From Leishmania martiniquensis (taxonomy: Eukaryota > Euglenozoa > Kinetoplastea > Trypanosomatida > Trypanosomatidae), in NCBI RefSeq assembly GCF_017916325.1, contig NC_090158.1, positions 356,501 to 420,500 on the forward strand: 64,000 nucleotides of DNA, given 5' to 3'. Under the pieces are notes generated by a model, which saw only the letters and a program-made list of their open reading frames with translations, was not told where the DNA came from and searched no databases. Shown piece after piece: positions 19,430-29,535 of the stretch (position 1 is its first letter; every line of letters begins with the position of its first letter). The translations under genes and the position numbers were made by a program.

Positions 19430-22400
19430 CTATTGCGTACCGGCAGCACCGCCGCCCCACAGCTCCAGCACAGTCCGGTGCTCCATCTCCAGTCGATGGA
19501 GTCGCGAGAGCACTAGCCCGTACACAGGAACGTAGTTGCTCAGCGCCACGCCGCGCACGCGCATCTGCGCACTAAACTCCTTCCACGCCGCACCGTTCTC
19601 GACGAACTCGCCGTCCATCGCATGAATCGTGGCAAGGTACTCCTCGTCCCCGCGGAGGAGCCGGATGAGTCGACTGACGGGGGCCTCCCACGAAGCTTGC
19701 AGGGCTTCGCGAGCAGCTCGCTCGGCATCCGTCATTGTGCTGGAAGGAGCACTTGCGCCCTTCGTCGAGGTGGTGCAGAGGGCTGCCGAGTCAAGCGGCA
19801 CACCTCCTGCAGGAATCTCTGCAGCCATAGGTAACACAGATGGAGCGCCACCAGCGACACAAGCGTCACACGGTGCTTGCAGCTCTTCCAGGATCGGGTC
19901 AATGCTCGTCTTGGCGACCTGTGTTAGCTCCTGCACCTTGCACTGAAGAGGAGTCAGGTAGTCCCGCCACGTGGCCTGAATGGTGGGCAGCAGCAGCCCC
20001 TGGCGAATGCGCTGGGAGATGAGCTCATCCACCGCCACGGGGGGTGGCGAGCCTGTCAGCGCAGTGGATGACGCCGGCGAAAGCGTATGCGCAAGCGTGG
20101 TCGGCGGCGAAAGGGCCGCGTCCGCGTCAAGCGGGTAAGCGTCAGCGGCCGGCTCACTGCGGCTGTCGTTATCGAGCAAGGCGTGCTGCAGCGCGTGCAA
20201 AAGAATGGCGTAGTTGCGACGCACCTGATTAAGTACGCCGTCGCTCGGTCGCACATCCATGTACGTTTCTGGGATCACGTTGGCCACGTACGGGCCGAGC
20301 TGCCGCAGACACCGCATCTCTGCCTCCTCGGCCGCAGCACGCGCCGACATCGCTGCAGCTTTAGTGGAAGCAGCGGATCCAGTTTCCACGGTAGGCCCGG
20401 TGCATGGCCCGGGCGATTCCGACAGCGATGGAGCGATGCTAGTCGACAAAATCGACCCGCGATTGTTGGGCAAGGGCAGCTGCTCTGGTGCGGCGCTCGG
20501 GGCCGAGCGCGCGCGGAACGGGCCAGCGTCATGAGCGGTGGTGTCGGTGAACTGCAGCTCTTCGCTCTCCCATGCTGTCCTTGCTGCTACGGTCGCTCCC
20601 GCAGCAGCAACAGGCACTGGCGTGGTCTGGCAATTGGTGGAGCCATCGCCGACGCCCGGCGGCGGCTGTGCCCCTGCGTGAGCCAAGGCAGCCACGTCTC
20701 GGCTGGCAGGGCCGACCCTCATCAGAGGCGACCGCGGCTCACCAGATACCTGCGCCGTGGCCGCCGCCGGCCGCCGCAAGTTCGCGCCTATCCTCGTCAG
20801 CCACTTTGACCCTGTCTCGCTGAGCCTCTGGAGTGTCTTGTTGCTCTGCAACATTTTCTGAATACCGCCGCCGCCAGCCCCGGGATCCCTGAAGAAATTC
20901 GTTGATCTGCTGCCCGCGACCCCAGTGCGGCTCGCCAGCGCCTCCCGCAGCGACTTCTCCGGTCGCATGACGCCACCGCTGAAGTAGCACACAAGGAAGC
21001 GGTCAACGCAATGCTCGACGAGCGTCAGATACTTCTCGGTGCACATGTTCTTGAAGCTGTAGTAGCTCTCTGCGCGACTCTGGAAAGCGGTCAGGCTCTG
21101 CTCCCAATCCACAATGTACGCAGGCCGGGACTGCACCTTGGCGCTGGACGCTGCCGACGGCGGCCTCGCCGTGGCACCGTTACGCTCCCCACTCGTGGCA
21201 GGCGTAGCAGTCCCGCACCCGGTCGCCTGCGAGCTGCAATACGGGAGTGTTAGGGCCTTTTCTGTGAGAGACAGAGACCCCTCAAACCGGCGCTGGCACT
21301 GCAAATCCACGAGCTTAGGTGAAAGAAAAGAGGAGTTCGCGACGGCCGCGTTGCGACTCCCCTCCATCGCATCAGCGCCAGTGACGCACGAGGATTCCAC
21401 ATCGTCGGCAAATAGCTGCGGCTGGGCTGGCGACTGGTAGAGACTACTGTGCACACCCTTCGCTGACAGGTGCGACACGCTCAGCGGTTGGCCTAGGCCC
21501 GGCGGCGCCCCGTGAATCGAAGACGCTTGAGTGTTCCGCGAAAAGATGGTGAGCTGGGGCTCGGGCACCGGCAGAGCTATCGCCGCTGCGGCAGGTGTGA
21601 AATCAAGCGGTTGCTGAGCCTGTAAGAGTGACTGATGAGACGGCTTACACCCGTGCCGTTGCGGTGAGGTGGTCGGAGGCGGCAGCGCGTCCAGCAGCAT
21701 CGGCGAGCAGTAGGGGTCCGGCACGAGGGAGCAAGCCTCCGAGGTGGGCCCAGAGTGACCCACACTGTAGACAACGACACGAGAGCCGCCAATGGCTGCT
21801 GGGGATGTGGTCGCCTGCCTGGCAGGGCAGCCACGTGTGGTGGTGTGGGGGCATGGGTAGGATGCCATGTCACACACTTGCTCGCCTCCACCAGCACTGA
21901 GCATGGACGCGTCGGTCGTGTCATCAGCTGTCATTGCGGCGCCGCCTGGTTGGCTCAAGGGGAGAAAGAAGCTGCGGCGCAGGTTCTCACTGCCGGTCGT
22001 TCCCGTGTAAAAGCTCTGGCTGTGATTCACCACTGCAGCGCAGCTGCCAGTGTCCTCTGGAAGCAGCGACGGCATCCCGGCGCGGGCGCTCTCCATTCCA
22101 CTGCCCGCGCATGAAGGGCGCGTTGTAGCAAGTGACTGAAACGGCGACTGGCCCACGTCATGGGTGCTGGCGCTGTTGCTGCTGCTGTTGCCGAGCCGGG
22201 CGAAGGTGAGCAGCTGCGGTCGCGGTGATGTCTGCGGGAAGGACGACGTCATCATCCCTGCCGTAGACACAGTGAATGCCGTCCCGCTGGTGTCCAGCGA
22301 CGCGCCACCCATGCTCCACACGGATGGCTGTGGTGCGTACTGGCTGCGAAGGGGCATATACTCTCTTGAGTGCGTTGGAGTCGAAGAGCTGATGAGCAAA

Positions 22401-23527
22401 GGAGTCGTCAAGGACGGCGTCCGTGCGCTGCCACCGGCGCCGCCCGCGCCGCCTCGCAGGCTCAAAGCGGAAGAAACAAACAAAGACAAGTCCTGCGGTG
22501 CACCTCCACTGGGGATGGCTGAAGCGCGCGGCGCCGGCGTGGGCACGGAGGCAGAGAGGGCCGGGTGCGACTCATCGGCAAGAGGCGCGAGTGCCTGATG
22601 ATTCGAAGCGTGATATTTGGCTGCGGCCCCCGATGGCGCACCAGCCTCACCCGAGGCGGTAGCCCAGGTGGACACCATGAGTGGTGCCCTAGACGAGTCC
22701 ATACAGGGATTCAGACCCGCGCGCGAGGCGTCAAAGCCACAGGCCACCGCAGCAGCACTGTTGGTGGGGGGTGTTGCCTTTGGGGCAGTGTGCCATGATC
22801 CGGAAGGCGACATCATGGCAGATGCGTACACCGCGCCACCCGCAGGGTTTCCCGCCGTCGCAACCACCACGGGCTGCTCAGGAAGAGAGGAAAGCTGCTG
22901 CGCCGCATGGACGCTGAGCGTGTATGCACAAGAGAGGCTGGCATGCGGCCATGCACCCACTGCGGCAGCTCCTGTCGAGGGAGAACCGCCGGGGCTTTTG
23001 CCTCGGTCACCACCAAGCGCGACCTGGCTAGGAGAGGCCGTGGCGCACGGAGATGCCGCCGGTGACGTCGCCACAGGCGCCAATGCCTCTACACACGGCG
23101 GAGATGCGAGAAGATAGAAACAATGACGTTCTTGATGGGGCTGCTGCAGCAAAAGTTGTGCACCGCAGGAAGCCGGAGGCACCTGCATACTCGGGGCACC
23201 ACCCGCCGCTGGCGCGGTAGCCTCGCACGAAGGGCCGTCGCTGAGCACGGGCGACGGGAGCACCACCCTATCGGAGTGCCCACATTGACGATCACCTGTC
23301 GACGCAGGGTGCTCGCCGTGGACTTGGTTTGCGTTCTCCAGGGTCATTGCCGAAGACGCGCCAAACACGCTAGGTCTGTAACAGGTTGTAGGGGTTGCGG
23401 TGGACGGTGAGCAGCTGCTCATGCTTGACGCACACATTATGCCAGATGTGTGCGCCACCATGGACACGCCAGCCAGCTCATCAGCAGCGGAGGCAACCGA
23501 CACGACAGGCGGCAGCGACACCCACAT
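19430..23527 (-). CDS. 1365-aa kinetoplastid protein of unknown function
   Basis: The N-terminal 780 residues or so are Ser/Ala/Pro/Thr-rich low complexity, with no domain recognised. From about residue 800 the composition becomes that of a folded, mostly helical protein. It begins with a Trp/Tyr/Phe-rich block (VDWEQSLTAF, SYYSFKNMCTEKYLTLVEHC) followed by FLVCYFSGGVMRPEKSL. Later helical blocks include RCLRQLGPYVANVIPETYMD and a C-terminal segment with SRLIRLLRGDEEYLATIHAM and LSRLHRLEMEHRTVLELWGG. No signal peptide or clear membrane segment is seen. The frame continues upstream to a GTG at 23584, but the first ATG is at 23527 and a strong splice acceptor lies between about 23600 and 23640. 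A scaffold or regulatory protein is possible, but no function can be assigned. Confidence 0.8.
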   Translation of the reverse strand: MWVSLPPVVSVASAADELAGVSMVAHTSGIMCASSMSSCSPSTATPTTCYRPSVFGASSAMTLENANQVHGEHPASTGDRQCGHSDRVVLPSPVLSDGPSCEATAPAAGGAPSMQVPPASCGAQLLLQQPHQERHCFYLLASPPCVEALAPVATSPAASPCATASPSQVALGGDRGKSPGGSPSTGAAAVGAWPHASLSCAYTLSVHAAQQLSSLPEQPVVVATAGNPAGGAVYASAMMSPSGSWHTAPKATPPTNSAAAVACGFDASRAGLNPCMDSSRAPLMVSTWATASGEAGAPSGAAAKYHASNHQALAPLADESHPALSASVPTPAPRASAIPSGGAPQDLSLFVSSALSLRGGAGGAGGSARTPSLTTPLLISSSTPTHSREYMPLRSQYAPQPSVWSMGGASLDTSGTAFTVSTAGMMTSSFPQTSPRPQLLTFARLGNSSSNSASTHDVGQSPFQSLATTRPSCAGSGMESARAGMPSLLPEDTGSCAAVVNHSQSFYTGTTGSENLRRSFFLPLSQPGGAAMTADDTTDASMLSAGGGEQVCDMASYPCPHTTTRGCPARQATTSPAAIGGSRVVVYSVGHSGPTSEACSLVPDPYCSPMLLDALPPPTTSPQRHGCKPSHQSLLQAQQPLDFTPAAAAIALPVPEPQLTIFSRNTQASSIHGAPPGLGQPLSVSHLSAKGVHSSLYQSPAQPQLFADDVESSCVTGADAMEGSRNAAVANSSFLSPKLVDLQCQRRFEGSLSLTEKALTLPYCSSQATGCGTATPATSGERNGATARPPSAASSAKVQSRPAYIVDWEQSLTAFQSRAESYYSFKNMCTEKYLTLVEHCVDRFLVCYFSGGVMRPEKSLREALASRTGVAGSRSTNFFRDPGAGGGGIQKMLQSNKTLQRLSETGSKWLTRIGANLRRPAAATAQVSGEPRSPLMRVGPASRDVAALAHAGAQPPPGVGDGSTNCQTTPVPVAAAGATVAARTAWESEELQFTDTTAHDAGPFRARSAPSAAPEQLPLPNNRGSILSTSIAPSLSESPGPCTGPTVETGSAASTKAAAMSARAAAEEAEMRCLRQLGPYVANVIPETYMDVRPSDGVLNQVRRNYAILLHALQHALLDNDSRSEPAADAYPLDADAALSPPTTLAHTLSPASSTALTGSPPPVAVDELISQRIRQGLLLPTIQATWRDYLTPLQCKVQELTQVAKTSIDPILEELQAPCDACVAGGAPSVLPMAAEIPAGGVPLDSAALCTTSTKGASAPSSTMTDAERAAREALQASWEAPVSRLIRLLRGDEEYLATIHAMDGEFVENGAAWKEFSAQMRVRGVALSNYVPVYGLVLSRLHRLEMEHRTVLELWGGGAAGTQ

Positions 23528-23602
23528 CTTTGGCAGTGGGCAACACAAAAGCGTAGATGCAGTCAGCAAGCACGCGCAGCCCACGCTGCCGAGCTGCCAA
23601 TA

Positions 23603-23642
23603 CTAATCAAAATGAGAGACCGAGAGAGAGAGATGAAGGAGC
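23603..23642 (-). promoter_or_regulatory. trans-splice acceptor of the 1365-aa gene
   Basis: In the mRNA sense a run of CT dinucleotides (complement of about 23611-23642) leads to TTTTGATTAG; the AG is the complement of 23603-23604. This leaves about 75 bases of leader before the ATG at 23527. Confidence 0.6.
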
Positions 23643-26600
23643 CTCCGTGCGTGCCAGGATTCGTGACGAGTACGAGCCGTGCCAGCGCGCCTGATGCGAT
23701 AGAGAGGCGGGCAAAAAGGCACGAAAAGAGTGAGCCGAAGCGGTGACTCTACACGACGGTGAATGGGGTAGGGGGGAGGAGGAGGACTTACCAAGGAAGG
23801 TGGGCATGAAGGAGACCATGCGGGTGTGTAGCGGGTCAGTCACCTGCGGTAGCCCAGAAGCGGATGAAGCAGATACACACACAGGCAGGCGCGGACGAGA
23901 GCGAAGAGGAAAGACCCCTGCGGCCACGGCAGGCAAGGTGAAAGTGCAGCGGACAGAATAACGAAGAAGACAACGAGCGGAGTCGCACCGACAAACGCGT
24001 ACGACTTCGTATGTGTGTGCAACGTATACATCATTCGTGCGCGTTCGCACGCGCTTTTCCTGCGCCAGCGTCCGAGAGAGGGAGAAAAAGGGAGAGGAAG
24101 GCGGACAGCGACAGATAGGAGAGGGCAGAGAGCTACATTGGGGCTACGAGCAGGTCAGCATTATGCGTTGCGCAAGTTACCCCGACTTCTGGGGGGAGGA
24201 GAGGAGTAGGAGGGACGGCCGGGGCGATCGCGCCGCTTCCGCCCATGCCATACCGGCACGGATCGAGTGCGTTTTGCGAGGCAGGTGTGCGGGTACGCGT
24301 GCATGCGGCGTTCGTGCACGGGCGGGAGTGCGGAGCCACCCAGCCTTTCAGCCCCATGCCTCGCTGGGTGGAGACTTCAAGGGGATAGGACGGGTGGGGC
24401 TTACTCTGGGGGGGGGGGCACGGGCAGCGGATGCAGTCAGAAAGAGGAGAGAAGGCACCGTAAGGCCACTGGGAGGGGGGGAAGGGCCTTTTTCTCGAAG
24501 GTGATAAATGTGCAGTACAACGGTCAGGTAAAGGCACTGCCTTCACCACACAAGCGATAACTCAGTCGGCCCCCCACCCCACCCCCCTCCCATTCCCACA
24601 CGCACACACACTCCCCCTCTGTTTTTGCCACAGTGCCGTACCCGCGAGAAGAGCTCGCAAGCATGAAAGGCGCAGCAGACATACAAAGAGAGACCGCTGA
24701 AGTGCTTTCTCTTCAGTGCAGCAGAGGTCGGTGCATCCGTGTGCTGACATGGAAAAAGAGAGGAAGCGAGAGAGAGAGAAGGGGGGATGGTAGTGGGCAG
24801 CATTCGCTGCCCAATTGTACGCCGCCCCCCGCTCCCCATTAGTACGCGGTGAGAGAGTCGCTCGAGGCAGTCGAGCTTAACGTAGCTTTCCACAGATTAA
24901 CCGCGCGACCTGAAACAAAAAAAAAAGCACCTCATCCCACGCCTTGTCGATAATGGTGTCCAATGGAAACCGTTGCTGTACGCAGCTCTGGTGGAGATGA
25001 GGGGCATTAGCTGAAGGATGCAGAAATGAGGAAGAGAGGAGGGCAATGGTCGGGTGTTGAGCACCACTTGCCTCGGCAAGAGCTGAGGGGAGGGAGACGT
25101 TTGCGGGGGGAGGGAGGGGGGTATTTCAGGGTAGAAGAAACGCGTAGAGCCTGACAAACCAAAACAAAGAGGGAGGAACGGCCCCCGATAAACAGGAGCG
25201 GCACCGCATAGCAGCGCGCACCTCTTTGGGAGACGGGCGAGAAATACGCGTCGGTGAAAGATGGAAGGGTATCTGCTTTGAGCTCAGCAATGGTCGCCAA
25301 GAAAAAAAACACGAATGAGAGACAGCGACGCGCGCGCGCGACTCTTCCCGAATAGCTCGACGGACAAAAGCGGAAGAGAAAAGGGTAAAGCTTTGCTTTC
25401 TTGTAGACATATATAAATGCATAAGGGGGGAGAAGAGGGAGTCTGAGAGGTAAACCCATGGGCGCAGAAAGGCAGTGAAAACAGCGGTGAGAGGCGGGGC
25501 AAAGAAGCCCGTCCCCGCATCCATCACCGTGCGGGGTTGCATCTCTGCGATTGGCGCGCCATTCTACTCTCTCTCGGGTCTAAGAGTAGAGGAGGAGGGG
25601 AGTACAGGACACGTAAGCAAACACCGCTCATTTCTTCGGTCCTGTGCCACTGAAGCGTTGGTGTCGAGCCAGCGTTTCTGAACGGCTGCGCTCGAGGAGG
25701 CGGTAGACTAGTGGAGAGCAAATGTTTACAGTCCAAAGAAAAACGAAGTGGGCTCAGTAAAGCAGCCACGGCAGAGTGCAGAGCACAGCGCGTACGTGTA
25801 GGCGCGCAGATGCACACAACGCATGAGAAGGGGGGGAAGAGGCGCGAGATACGGTATGAGAGGAAGACAGCGTTGTGCGCACGCATGTACAGACGATGAA
25901 AGTGTGGACTCGCCTTTCAGCTTTCCCCTCACCCCCCCTCTGGCGTTACTAGCGAAGCGCCCGGGGCCTTTTCGAGCATGTCGCTGTCGACTCTTCTCTT
26001 TGTTTCCTTAAAAAGCCGCACACATCACAGCGCTTCGCACTGCCTTGTGCACAGGCGTCTTAATTGCCAATGCATGCGTCAGCGTGTCCTTCGAGCCGCC
26101 TGCGCAGTCGGCCCAGCGCCCCATTTCTTTTCGCGCCGAGACACGGGTGCATTTGCCTCGTTGTTGGACTGTTGTGTTTCGCTTCCGCTTACCGTTCGCC
26201 GTCACGGCTCTCCGCTACGAAGCGCACAGAGGCGATGGAGCGAAGGCAGGGAAGCAAAGAGAAGACAACCCGCAAGCGTGCGTCGGCTCCGCGGGCCATA
26301 GAAAAAAAAGGGAGCAAAGAGCGAAAGGGGGGTGGGGAGAGGTCGCACCCGCGCACATGCAGACGCGGGTGGCCAACGTCGCTCTTGCGCCGCAAACAAG
26401 GAAGGAATCCCCTACCTCCTCACACGCGCAGAGATGCACAGTCGCTGTACAGGACGTGAAGCCGGGCGGAGTGGTGGGCGGAAGGGGGGAGAACGAAAGC
26501 GATGCAGAGGAACGTGAAACGCGCGCGAATTATACGCCAAAAAAGGGGGGTGGAGCAACCGCTCAAGCAGGGCAGAAGCACCGGCGCTAAAAAGATTCTG

Positions 26601-28033
26601 AGAAGGAGCGAGCGGCCATCACCTCGGAGGCGCACCGATGGTGGGAGCGCCCCGATTGCGCTCTCCTTCTCGGGATGACGCGCTACATCTTTTCTCCTGA
26701 GACTACTCAGCCGTCGCATCGGTTACTCCGTCACTGCTACGGGATGTGCTCGGCTTGGAGAGAAGGAAGAGCGGTGCGCCCCCAATAGTCATGCTGCCTT
26801 CAATGCAGGTGTATGTGGTGCCACAGGGGCGACACAAAACCTTCCCCCCCTCCTCCCCTCCTCTTGCCCTCGTCGACAGTGCACGCAATGACAGGGAGCA
26901 AGAGAAGAGGGTGAATCGAAGGGAGGGGAGGGAGGGGGGCAGGTGAGAGAGATGAAAGACAAAGAGAGCGCCAAAAAAAGACGATGAAGGTGGAGCATAT
27001 GAGGGGAGAGGAAATCCTTACGAGAGAAAAAAAAAGCTGTAACACATAGTGGAGCAAGCACGAAAGGCGCACGAGCAGCCCCATAAGTAGAGACGAAAAG
27101 AGGTCTCCAGAGTGGACGGGAGTCATTGGAGACCACATAGGGTTGCAGAGGATGCTGCACCGAGGAAAGCAGAAGGGCAGGAGGCCGAAGGGAGGGAGGG
27201 GAGGGGGACAAATGATGATCGGCTTATGTTCACATAGGAAAAATGGGCGGTGAGAGAGAGGAAGGTGGAGAATGCCGCGGTATTAGTGGCAATGGCGAAG
27301 CGAAGCTGAGAATGTGAGGGCGCAGAAAAGTAGTCGGGGAGGGGGGGAAGGGATGGGGAGCGGTGAAGGTGACGCACAGAGGGAGAGCGACGGACAACGC
27401 GTAGCCCCCCGCCGCACTTCCTCTCACCCCCACCGATGTCGCGCAGACAGAACGCACTTTCCTCTTATTTTTCTCTCACTCAGAGAAGCGTTTTTAATTG
27501 TTCGCTTGCCGCTTCCCTCTCTGCATGCTTCAGGGTGAGGCTTGCAAGCGAGTGTGCAACTGTTGCTCAGCAGCCTGAAGCGGTTGAGAACGCGTGACGA
27601 GTGAGCGAGGTGAAGGGGCAACGGAGACAAAAACGTGCAGAGCAAAATAGAGCTGCATGGAAAAGGACAGCAGCAGACAGATCCTCTCCTACACACAAAA
27701 AAAGCCCTCGTGGTTCGTCACGGGGACGGTAAAACGAAAGAAGAGGGAAAAAAGGTGCGGTGGTCCGGTACGAGACATGCACGGGAAGATAGCGGCGGCA
27801 GCTGTAGGGTGAGGAGGGAAGGAGGAGTTAGGGGGGAACATGTGGACGAACATCATTAGCATCAATGGTGGCGGCAAAGGAGGAGGATGGCTGTGGTGTT
27901 GGTGGCAGCCTCGCAGCACCAACGTGACGAGAAAGAATAAAAAGCTGAGGAGAGGGAAGTTTGAGGCAACAGAACGAATGAGGCCAATACAGCGCATCTG
28001 CAGGCCTGCAGCACAAGCCTCGAGCCGCACACC

Positions 28034-28563
28034 CACACACGCACGTCATGCCTCTGCTGCATCACAGCCCACCCCCGCTCCGCGAGAGCCAGCCGTCTGC
28101 CGTGCCATCGAGCCGCGCGCCTAGCGGGCTCTTCTCCCACCGCCCCGCCCCTTCCTCGCAGATGCGCGCGGCGCCTTCCCCCTCCCCCTCCCCCCTATTG
28201 CAGTCGCGGTGACTCGATGGCGCTGCTGCCTCGTCGCTGCATGTCTGCACCTACCACGTCCGTCGCCGCCGCTGCAGGGATCGTGTCTAGGTGGCGTGCC
28301 CGCATGCGCCGCGACAGGCGGTGCGTCGCCATGAGCCTGTGGCAGCAGAGGGGCACGCCACCTCCCCTCCACGACCCGCACGCCTCTGCCAGGTCGGGGC
28401 GCGTCGGGCGGAAGGGTGCCCGTGCACAGACGTGCGCTGGCAAGCACAGGCGGCTCGCGGCTCGCCCCCATGGGTGGGGACCACACGGGGCTGGGCAGGG
28501 GGGCAGAGGCAGGCACCCAGCAGGAAGTCCGTGCCCCCCGTGCCCCCTGCGGCGCGGGTGAGA
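28034..28563. repeat. 530-bp SIDER-like repeat, copy 2
   Basis: Identical over 530 bp to 8652-9181 with no insertion or deletion. The left flank differs at once (ACCCACAC against ACACACAC) and so does the right flank (GTGAGATG against GTGAGAGA). It lies in the predicted 3'UTR of the lipase gene. Confidence 0.85.
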
Positions 28564-28670
28564 TGTCCGCTAGCAGACCGCGGTGTGCTGGGTCGTTGCG
28601 CCAGCCGAACCATGCTTGGAGCCTCGAGCGGTCCGCGAATCGGGCGGGGCACATCCAGCACAACGCCGCG

Positions 28671-28705
28671 TCGGGTGCCCGTACGGCAAGCACAGGCGGG
28701 GGTGG
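28671..28705. repeat. diverged echo of the 530-bp repeat
   Basis: The strings GGGTGCCCGT and GGCAAGCACAGGCGG occur here in the same order as inside copy 2 (28414-28453), with a shorter gap. This suggests an older partial copy lying directly downstream of the intact one. Confidence 0.4.
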
Positions 28706-29535
28706 CGCAGGCGCAGGTGGGGTAGGGATGGGTACCCCCCACAAGCCCGGAGGTGCAGAAGGCAGGGCACGATCTGTTCGGTCGTTGCCATCCACCCGCC
28801 CCTGTGGCAGTCTAACGCGCATGCAGGTGCACGTGCAGAGATCCGCGAGAATGATCCCCTGCCCCCTCGTATGCTCGCCATTTATGTTCTCCAGCGCGGA
28901 AGGGCGGGTGCGAAGGGGCCCTCGTCGTAGCACGTCGCAGTGCGTATGGCGGTTGAGCGGGAAGTGTCGCCCCAGAGCCAGAGAGCGGCAACCATGTGTG
29001 CGATTCAGGTAGTCGACGCCGCCGACTCGGGAAATGGTTAACTTTGCAGGCCCGTCCAACTTGGGTGGTTGAAGGGCAGCAAGGCACACAACGCGGGAGG
29101 AAGAAGGTGCAGCTGTGGAGGCGCACGAGGAGGGGAGACGTGGCGGTCCACCGGTATACAAATCACTGTGAAAGCCGCCAAAGGAAAAAAGGGAGGGCAA
29201 GTGTATTCGCGGCATGCTGACCATCCCGCGCCACGCACACGAAAGGACGCAGGGGGAAGCATGCGACTGTCCGCTGTTCTGCGCGCGTGCGCTTCCAAGG
29301 TGGTCCCTGTGTGCTTTCGAATGCATCGCGTGCCATAGCGTCACTGCGACAAGCAAGAGAGGGGGCACGGACCGTAATGGATGACACCTTTTGGAATAGA
29401 AGCACGTCAGAGAAAGAGAGAGACCCATCGCCTCCTGCGAGATACAGAGAGTGCCATGCATGTATGCAGGCATGTGTGCTGCCGTCCCTCGCGGCACAAT
29501 GGAGCAGGGAAACCGCTGGTGACTGCATCGACGCG

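Larger units (their letters stand above)
23643..29535. other. 5.9 kb spacer, mostly 3'UTR of the lipase gene
   Basis: No gene is supported. It contains purine-rich tracts (24050-24130, 26900-27010, 27180-27380), the second copy of the 530-bp repeat (28034-28563) and a short diverged echo of that repeat (about 28671-28705). A minus-strand patch at 26703-26830 has coding-like composition but no suitable ATG. A 594-codon minus frame at 28121-29905 overlaps the repeat and the lipase gene and is not believed. Confidence 0.65.

Noticed and set aside
22164..23117. Two overlapping plus-strand frames of about 150 codons
   Set aside because: Antisense to the low-complexity N-terminus of the 1365-aa gene and without domain content.
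23528..23584. GTG start for the 1365-aa protein
   Set aside because: GTG initiation is not expected in a kinetoplastid, and an ATG at 23527 follows a clear acceptor.
28600..28700. CxxCP...F...L...H string on the minus strand resembling a zinc finger of a retroelement
   Set aside because: Only one degenerate match within a frame that is not otherwise coding, so not enough to call a retrotransposon remnant.
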